From Desulfolinea sp050305405 (GTDB taxonomy: Bacteria > Chloroflexota > Anaerolineae > Anaerolineales > Villigracilaceae), in NCBI GenBank assembly GCA_050305405.1, contig JBNLFG010000015.1:1-64000 (forward strand): a stretch of 64,000 bases of DNA. Reading direction: 5' to 3'. The position numbers and the translations under genes were made by a program. Position 1 is the first letter of the stretch. Each line of letters begins with the position of its first letter. Shown in pieces: positions 58,848-64,000 of the stretch. The notes beneath the pieces are model-generated. The model was not told the DNA's origin. It was given only the letters and a program-made list of their open reading frames with translations, and did no database searches.

Positions 58848-59830
58848 AGCTCATCTCGCAGACGCAGGTAGCTTTTATAACGATACGGGCTTATTTGCCC
58901 ATCCATCACCGCTTGCCGAATGGCACAGCCAGGTTCTTCATCATGCTTGCAACTTAGCCTGAATTTGCATTGTCCGACATAGCCGGACATTTCAGGGAAG
59001 AATAGAGCCAGATCACTGCCATCTACATCCCATAGACCAAACTCACGCATCCCGGGCGTATCAACCACTGTGCCACCAAAATCGAGATCAAACATCTCAA
59101 GATGGGTCGTTGTGTGACGACCTTTCCCCTGATCGCCTTGACTGACAGCACTCACGCGCAACCCTAACCCTGTCTGGAGGGCGTTAAGCAGGGATGTTTT
59201 TCCCACGCCCGATTTTCCAACAAGAACCGATCTGCGACCAGCGAGAATATCTTTCAGTTCAGACACTCCCTCACCTGTCATCGAGCTGACCATATGAATG
59301 GGATAACCAATCTGGCGATAGACCTCAAGACTCTTTTCAAGTTTCGAATTCCTGGATGCCAGATCAAGTTTGGTAATCACGATCACTGCTGGCAGGTCAG
59401 AAGCTTCTGCAGAAACCAGATAACGGTCGAGCAAGCCCCATTTCGGGGTGGGACTGGCCGCTGCGAAGACGGGGATGACCTGATCAATATTAGAGACAAT
59501 AACCTGCTCAAAAACGCGTTGCCCCGGCACTGGTGCTGGGCGCGAGAGCGTGGAACGTCTGGGTAAGACTTCGTTAATCCGCCCTGTGCCGTCACCGGCA
59601 TCAATGAAGCGCACCCAGTCACCTATTGCGACAGGGTCAATATGCTCCACTTCACGGACATCTCGAACACGATGGCGCAACGATGTCGGATCGGCAGTGG
59701 GGTAGATCAAATTTTTACGTAATAGAGAAGAGAGTACGCAATCGAGTTCTCTTCCATTGGAACGGACGGTATAGTGTCCGAGTGTTTTGCGAAAAACGAC
59801 ACCCTTGTCGTTTTCGGACGGAGTATTCAT
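58844..59830 (-). CDS. rsgA: Ribosome small-subunit-dependent GTPase A
   Basis: A 328-residue circularly permuted GTPase aiding late 30S maturation. An OB-fold N-terminus; G4 (VIVITKLDL) comes before G1 (VLVGKSGVGKTSLLNAL), then G3 (VDTPGMREFGLWD), and the C-terminal zinc site (CKFRLSCKHDEEPGCAIRQAV). AGGAAA before the ATG. It shares an ATGA overlap with the RNHCP gene. A leader region with two tandem terminators precedes it (59981-60283). Confidence 0.97.
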   Translation of the reverse strand: MNTPSENDKGVVFRKTLGHYTVRSNGRELDCVLSSLLRKNLIYPTADPTSLRHRVRDVREVEHIDPVAIGDWVRFIDAGDGTGRINEVLPRRSTLSRPAPVPGQRVFEQVIVSNIDQVIPVFAAASPTPKWGLLDRYLVSAEASDLPAVIVITKLDLASRNSKLEKSLEVYRQIGYPIHMVSSMTGEGVSELKDILAGRRSVLVGKSGVGKTSLLNALQTGLGLRVSAVSQGDQGKGRHTTTHLEMFDLDFGGTVVDTPGMREFGLWDVDGSDLALFFPEMSGYVGQCKFRLSCKHDEEPGCAIRQAVMDGQISPYRYKSYLRLRDEL

Positions 59831-59980
59831 TATTAGAGTTTCCTATGTACGTGCTTTGTACAGCACGGATAAAACGATTCAAAACAGGTACCTGCCACTT
59901 TGTAAAACGGGCAGAAAAATTTTCTGAGAGTGAAACGACTTGTACCACTTGGACTAACATAAAACTTCCTTTCTAAAAAC

Positions 59981-60011
59981 AAAAAGTGGTCACGAATATT
60001 TCCGTGACCAC
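59981..60011 (-). terminator. Second leader terminator upstream of rsgA
   Basis: GTGGTCACG (59986-59994) pairs with CGTGACCAC (60003-60011); five T's follow on the minus strand. An AGAAAGGAAG and ATG follow it directly, but the resulting frame (59715-59960) overlaps rsgA out of frame. Confidence 0.75.
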
Positions 60012-60083
60012 AAAATTTTCAGGGACAGCCAAATATCTAGTTCCGACTGAAAAAATGTCAGCAGCTAAGATAGGCTGTTAAAT

Positions 60084-60114
60084 AAAAAGTCACGGGCATG
60101 AGATCGCCCGTGAC
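60084..60114 (-). terminator. First leader terminator upstream of rsgA
   Basis: GTCACGGGC (60089-60097) pairs with GCCCGTGAC (60106-60114); five T's follow on the minus strand. It ends a short transcript from the promoter at 60255-60283 about 165 bases after its start. Confidence 0.75.
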
Positions 60115-60145
60115 AGCAAAGTCTATAAATGAAAAGAGACCGGCT

Positions 60146-60217
60146 TTACGCTGTTAAACAGAGGCGCGCCCATACAATTGGGTTAGAAACAAGAACCGAC
60201 TCTAATTTACTTGACAT
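60146..60217 (-). CDS. Possible 23-residue leader peptide
   Basis: A 23-codon frame (MSSKLESVLVSNPIVWARLCLTA) with a strong AAAGGAG before its ATG, lying between a sigma-70 promoter and a terminator. The strong ribosome-binding site and position suggest it is translated, perhaps as an attenuator leader peptide or a small protein. It does not match a family I know. Chance occurrence remains possible. Confidence 0.45.
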   Translation of the reverse strand: MSSKLESVLVSNPIVWARLCLTA

Positions 60218-60254
60218 AAAACACGCTCCTTTCAATATTTTTGATACGCCGCAC

Positions 60255-60283
60255 AGTGTACCAAGAGGACGAGAGGCTGTCAA
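60255..60283 (-). promoter_or_regulatory. Sigma-70 promoter of the leader transcript
   Basis: Minus strand TTGACA (60278-60283), 17-base spacer, TACACT (60255-60260). Start near 60248. It feeds the region with the short frame and the two terminators, and beyond them rsgA. Confidence 0.75.
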
Positions 60284-60337
60284 CAAGAAAGCTCTTCAAA
60301 AAAACATTACATAACTCATATCATTTTTCTGTCAAAT

Positions 60338-60400
60338 TTGTCAGACAACTAATTGACACTCCCCTCAAACTTTGCTAAACTAAAGCTAGTTGTCAGACAA
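60338..60400 (+). promoter_or_regulatory. Deaminase promoter between two identical operators
   Basis: TTGACA (60353-60358), 17 bases, TAAACT (60376-60381). TTGTCAGACAA occurs exactly at 60338-60348 and 60390-60400, centre to centre 52 bases (five turns). TTGTCxGACAA is of the type bound by GntR-family (FCD/FadR) repressors. One site is upstream of -35, the other lies just after the start. Confidence 0.8.
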
Positions 60401-60448
60401 GTTTCCCTAGCTCCCTTTTCTTCCCACTTACATAACAAAGGACGAAAA

Positions 60449-61831
60449 ATGTCCACACTTCTCGTTAAAAATGCAACGATTTTAGTCACAATGGATAACC
60501 ACCAACGTGAAATCGCGTCTGGTGGTCTTTTTATTCGAGATGGTTTCATCGAGCAGGTCGGCACCACAGACCAACTTCCCAAAACCGCCGATGAAATACT
60601 CGATCTCAGCGGGCATATTCTTCTGCCTGGCCTGGTCAACACCCACCATCACTTCTATCAAACCCTGACTCGTGCCGTCCCCGCCGCACAGGATGCGAAT
60701 CTCTTCAACTGGCTCAAGACCCTCTATCCCATCTGGGCAGGCTTGCAGCCGGATGACATCTATACATCCACGCAGACAGCTTTGGCGGAATTAGCTTTTT
60801 CGGGATGCACCACAGCGTCCGATCACCTCTATCTCTTTCCAAACGGATCAAAGCTGGATGATGAAATTGCCGCCGCTTTAGAAATTGGTGTCCGAATCCA
60901 TGCATCTCGTGGATCGATGAGCTTAAGTGAAAAGGATGGTGGACTTCCACCTGATTCCGTTGTGGACACAGAGGAAGCCATTCTCAAAGATTCCCAGCGT
61001 TTAATCGAAACCTATCACGACCCCAAACCCGGCTCCATGACCCAGATCGTACTCGCCCCCTGCTCGCCTTTCAGCGTGACGTCTGAGTTAATGAAGCAGT
61101 CCGCCGTTTTAGCACGAGAATATGGTGTCCAACTCCACACCCACCTCGCCGAAACCGAAGACGAAGAGCAATTCTGCCTCGAGATGTTCGGTCATCGCCC
61201 CGTGGACTATATGGGCGAAGTCGGCTGGCTGGATGGCGATGTCTGGTTCGCGCACTCGGTCTACGTTAATGAGCGTGAGATAAAAACCTACGCCGAACAT
61301 AAATGTGGTGTCGCCCACTGCCCCTCCTCGAATATGCGTCTCGCCTCCGGCATCGCCCCGATCAAAGAAATGCTCGCCGCTGGCGTGGATGTCGGCATCG
61401 GCGTGGATGGTTCCGCCTCCAACGATGGCTCACATCTACTCGGCGAAGCACGTCAGGCAATGTTGCTGGCTCGTGTCAAAGAAGGTATCACCGGATACTC
61501 GCTCTCCAGTGACAATCGCAAATTGATGACCGCCCGCGACGCCCTGCATCTCGCCACACGCGGCGGGGCGGCTGTGCTCGGTCGCAACGACATCGGCTCA
61601 CTCGAAGTCGGTAAAGCCGCCGATTTCTTCGCCATCAAACTGAATACCCTTGACTACGCAGGCGCACTCCACGATCCCGTTGCTGCGACCATCTTCGCTC
61701 AACCCGTCAAAGCAGCCTACACCGTTGTTAACGGGAAATTTGTCATCAAAGAAGGGCAACTCGTCAACATTGATGAACGCAAGTTGATTGAGAAGCATAA
61801 TCAGGCGGCAAAACGTCTCCTAAGTATTTAA
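60449..61831 (+). CDS. Amidohydrolase, 8-oxoguanine/hydroxyatrazine deaminase-like
   Basis: A 460-residue metal-dependent amidohydrolase of the AtzB/TrzN/8-oxoguanine deaminase group. The metal site is NTHHHFYQTLTR (HxH), HTHLAETEDE and GVDGSASNDG (Asp). The neighbouring adenine deaminase suggests a purine substrate, such as 8-oxoguanine or guanine. AAAGGAC precedes the ATG at 60449; the in-frame upstream part overlaps the promoter. Stop TAA overlaps the next ATG by one base. Confidence 0.9.
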   Translation: MSTLLVKNATILVTMDNHQREIASGGLFIRDGFIEQVGTTDQLPKTADEILDLSGHILLPGLVNTHHHFYQTLTRAVPAAQDANLFNWLKTLYPIWAGLQPDDIYTSTQTALAELAFSGCTTASDHLYLFPNGSKLDDEIAAALEIGVRIHASRGSMSLSEKDGGLPPDSVVDTEEAILKDSQRLIETYHDPKPGSMTQIVLAPCSPFSVTSELMKQSAVLAREYGVQLHTHLAETEDEEQFCLEMFGHRPVDYMGEVGWLDGDVWFAHSVYVNEREIKTYAEHKCGVAHCPSSNMRLASGIAPIKEMLAAGVDVGIGVDGSASNDGSHLLGEARQAMLLARVKEGITGYSLSSDNRKLMTARDALHLATRGGAAVLGRNDIGSLEVGKAADFFAIKLNTLDYAGALHDPVAATIFAQPVKAAYTVVNGKFVIKEGQLVNIDERKLIEKHNQAAKRLLSI

Positions 61832-62331
61832 TGAACAAAGAATACGAAACCCTTCTCAATCAATATTTGGAACTTCCTGCCCGTCTGGGTGAAGTACTCG
61901 CTGGACTGGCGGAGGAAGATTTTGATCTGCGTATGGAGGGTGAATGGTCAATCCGTGAATATGTTGCTCATCTCGTCGAAGGCGAGCAACTCTGGCAGAT
62001 CAACCTGCGTGTGATCCTGGGCCTGAATGGTGCTAAATTCCCAATGACCTGGTATCCGGAACACAGTCAGATGGAATGGTCTGAACTCTGGGCATATAAC
62101 AAACGCTCGATCAAAGTATTACAGGATCAATATCAAGCTGATACACAATACCTGGTCAACCTTCTTGAAAACCTACCCGATGAAGCCTGGGCACACTACG
62201 GGCGAATTACCTGGCCCGGTGCCGAAGAAGAAACCCGTTACTCAGTACGTGATATTGTCGAAATGCACATCTCACATTTGGCCATACATGCTGAAGATAT
62301 CCGTGCAATCCGCGCTCAGCATAGCCTTTAG
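61831..62331 (+). CDS. DinB-like metalloprotein
   Basis: A 166-residue helical-bundle protein of the DinB/YfiT type, with conserved histidines in EYVAHLVEGEQLW and DIVEMHISHLAIHAEDIRAIR, which form a metal site in the family. The function is unknown; many such proteins are thiol-dependent transferases. Translationally coupled to the upstream amidohydrolase (TAATG) and just before adenine deaminase. Confidence 0.85.
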   Translation: MNKEYETLLNQYLELPARLGEVLAGLAEEDFDLRMEGEWSIREYVAHLVEGEQLWQINLRVILGLNGAKFPMTWYPEHSQMEWSELWAYNKRSIKVLQDQYQADTQYLVNLLENLPDEAWAHYGRITWPGAEEETRYSVRDIVEMHISHLAIHAEDIRAIRAQHSL

Positions 62332-62342
62332 AAAGGACAACA

Positions 62343-64000
62343 ATGCCTTCATCCATCACTCTCACCAAAAAACTCGTCGATGTCGCCATGGGGCGTGTCC
62401 CAGCTGACACCGTTATTCGTAACGGCGTATGGGTCAGCGTTCAATCGGGCGAATTTGTGCCGAATACCGACATCGCCATTGTTGACGGGCATATCGCCTA
62501 CGTTGGCGAAGATGCTTCACATTGTGTCGGCGCAGAAACAAAAATCATCGATGCGAGCGGCAAATATCTCGTCCCCGGGTTACTGGACGGACATATGCAC
62601 GTCGAGTCGGGGATGGTTACCGTGACTGAATTTGTGCGTGCCGTTGCTAAACGTGGCACAACGGGCATCTTCATTGACCCGCATGAGATCGCCAATGTCT
62701 TCGGTCTCAAAGGCGTCAAGCTGATGGTCGATGAAGCTGCCGAGCAACCGATCCATGTTTGGGTGCAGATGCCATCCTGTGTCCCCTCCGCACCGGGATT
62801 TGAAACCCCGGGCGCAGAGATCGACTCCGAAGATGTCGCTGAAGCGATGACTTGGGAAGGCATTATCGGGCTTGGGGAAGTGATGGATTTTCCGGGCGTC
62901 TTCAACACCAGCACAAAGATGATGGAAGAAATCGCTGCCACAAAAGCTGCCGGTAAAGTTATCGGCGGGCATTACCCCAACCTTGATCTCGGCATGGGCT
63001 TTCATGGCTACGCCGCTGCTGGCATCGAAGATGACCACGAAGGCACGCGTGTTGAAGACGCGATTGCCCGCGTTCGTCAGGGTATGAAGGCCATGCTGCG
63101 CTACGGCTCCGGCTGGTTGGACGTGGAAAATCAGGTTGGTGCGATTTTGGAACACAATCTTGATCCGCGCCGCTTTTTGCTCTGCACGGACGATTCTCAT
63201 GCAAGCACGCTTGTGAAAGAAGGGCACATGGATCGGGTGCTGCGCCACGCCATTCAAGCTGGTTTGCCGCCGTTGACCGCCATCCAGATGATGACGATCA
63301 ACACCGCCGAACATTTTGGTTTAACAAAAGAAATAGGCATGATCGCCCCTGGCAGATGGGCAGATGTGCTTCTTGTCGAAGATTTGAACGATTTTCATCC
63401 GAGCATGGTCATCGCCAAAGGGCAGGTTGTGGCTGAAAACGGTGAATTGACCATAGCGATGCCCAAAGTTGAGCATCCTGCTTGGGCGCGGCAATCTGTC
63501 CACCTGGGAAAGAAGCTCGATGCACAGGATTTTGCTCTTTTGGTGGAAACAGGTTCACGCACGAGCGTCACGGCAAATGTGATCGGCGTGATTGAAAGTC
63601 AGGCGCCGACCAAACATCTTAAGCTGCAAGTTCCCGTAGAAGATGGGCAAATCCATGTTGATAAGGGGAACGATATTGCAAAACTTGCCATCGTTGAACG
63701 ACACAAAGCGACGGGCAAAGTGAATGTCGCTCTCGTGAGCGGATTTGGTTTCAGCGAAAAATGCGGCATCGCATCGACCGTGGCACACGACAGTCATCAC
63801 ATGATGGTGACGGGCACCAGCGAGGCCGATATGGCGATTGCCGCCAACAAACTCGCCGAAGTGGGCGGCGGGCAGTGCGTTGTCAAAGACGGCGAAGTGA
63901 TCGGGCTGGTCGAGTTGGAGATTGCCGGGCTGATGTCCACCGAGCGCGTGGAAGTTGTCGCTGAGAAAGCCGCCACGATTTTGAAGGGCTTTGAAGCCTG
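62343..64000 (+). CDS. ade: Adenine deaminase, cut by window end
   Basis: Converts adenine to hypoxanthine with ammonia release. The first 552 codons are present: the metal motif VPGLLDGHMHVESGM (HxH), FIDPHEIANVFG, GGHYPNLDLG and CTDDSHAS, then the late Ade domain (VALVSGFGFSEKCGIASTVAHDSHHMMV). The frame is open to the window end. GAAAGGAC precedes the ATG. It is the third gene in a probable purine-salvage operon controlled by the twin TTGTCAGACAA operators. Confidence 0.95.
   Translation, partial: MPSSITLTKKLVDVAMGRVPADTVIRNGVWVSVQSGEFVPNTDIAIVDGHIAYVGEDASHCVGAETKIIDASGKYLVPGLLDGHMHVESGMVTVTEFVRAVAKRGTTGIFIDPHEIANVFGLKGVKLMVDEAAEQPIHVWVQMPSCVPSAPGFETPGAEIDSEDVAEAMTWEGIIGLGEVMDFPGVFNTSTKMMEEIAATKAAGKVIGGHYPNLDLGMGFHGYAAAGIEDDHEGTRVEDAIARVRQGMKAMLRYGSGWLDVENQVGAILEHNLDPRRFLLCTDDSHASTLVKEGHMDRVLRHAIQAGLPPLTAIQMMTINTAEHFGLTKEIGMIAPGRWADVLLVEDLNDFHPSMVIAKGQVVAENGELTIAMPKVEHPAWARQSVHLGKKLDAQDFALLVETGSRTSVTANVIGVIESQAPTKHLKLQVPVEDGQIHVDKGNDIAKLAIVERHKATGKVNVALVSGFGFSEKCGIASTVAHDSHHMMVTGTSEADMAIAANKLAEVGGGQCVVKDGEVIGLVELEIAGLMSTERVEVVAEKAATILKGFEA

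Noticed and set aside
59715..59960. An 81-codon frame with a good ribosome-binding site (AGAAAGGAAG) before rsgA; ribosomal protein S21 was considered
   Set aside because: It overlaps rsgA out of frame for a third of its length and its sequence does not align convincingly with S21. It could be a short translated leader, but cannot be supported.

Overview
The window looks like a chromosomal segment of a Chloroflexota bacterium, most likely class Anaerolineae. This is an inference from threonine/proline-rich lipoprotein linkers, tandem M23 lipoproteins, an NBR1-Ig-like lipoprotein and GTAG-footed palindromic repeats; no rRNA was available to test it. Most genes are of medium GC. Two genes (9031-9855 and 16527-18794) are clearly AT-rich and look acquired.

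Layout. 1-7193 (minus): rpoB, then rpsL-rpsG-fusA-tuf; rpoC is absent between rpoB and rpsL, and rpsL has its own sigma-70 promoter. 7500-12013: an Atg22/UMF1-type transporter, an AT-rich orphan, and divergent thrC and thrB. 12171-20490 (minus): aminotransferase, dcd, an M23 lipoprotein, formiminotransferase-cyclodeaminase, an RloC-like zinc-hook ATPase inserted in a histidine-degradation locus, and hutH. 21714-28016 (plus): formate dehydrogenase locus (cytochrome b5-like protein, FdhD, NuoE-NuoF fusion, small membrane protein, catalytic subunit). The catalytic subunit reads through an in-frame TGA (selenocysteine 406) followed by a SECIS-like hairpin, and carries a 93-bp dispersed repeat inserted in frame. 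28097-31680: two REP-associated tyrosine transposase units, each between paired 90-94 bp repeats, surrounding a duplicated fdhA 3' end and a TIR-FGE gene. 31753-36231: three tandem paralogous M23 lipoproteins, then a CPA2 antiporter.

38287-41333 (minus) is a redox-stress cluster: ECF sigma factor, zinc anti-sigma factor, a two-thioredoxin-fold oxidoreductase whose second CxxC is U-P-Y-C (TGA again, with a hairpin 11 nt downstream), a glutaredoxin, a TlpA-like protein and OsmC. A two-part promoter, TGTAACTTTTTA-N10-CATCTAA, occurs identically upstream of the sigma gene and of the selenoprotein gene, suggesting that the sigma factor controls both. 41513-50672: a Crp-like sensor domain, NifU-like protein, two large hybrid/PAS histidine kinases with a response regulator, and aspA. 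50748-53035: two small regulator/membrane-protein operons with visible operators. 53273-59830 (minus, with csp on plus): MFS exporter, phosphodiesterase lipoprotein, SH3 lipoprotein, cold-shock protein, DEAD-box helicase, RNHCP protein and rsgA, whose leader holds two tandem terminators. 60338-64000: an amidohydrolase, DinB-like protein and adenine deaminase operon behind a promoter flanked by two identical TTGTCAGACAA operators.

The most notable points are two independent selenoproteins, one under a self-evident ECF promoter pair, the repeat/transposase system that has written itself into coding sequence, and the four-fold WL-x-x-x-GYD repeat insertion in rpoB. No tRNA, rRNA, CRISPR array or selA/B/C/D gene was seen.
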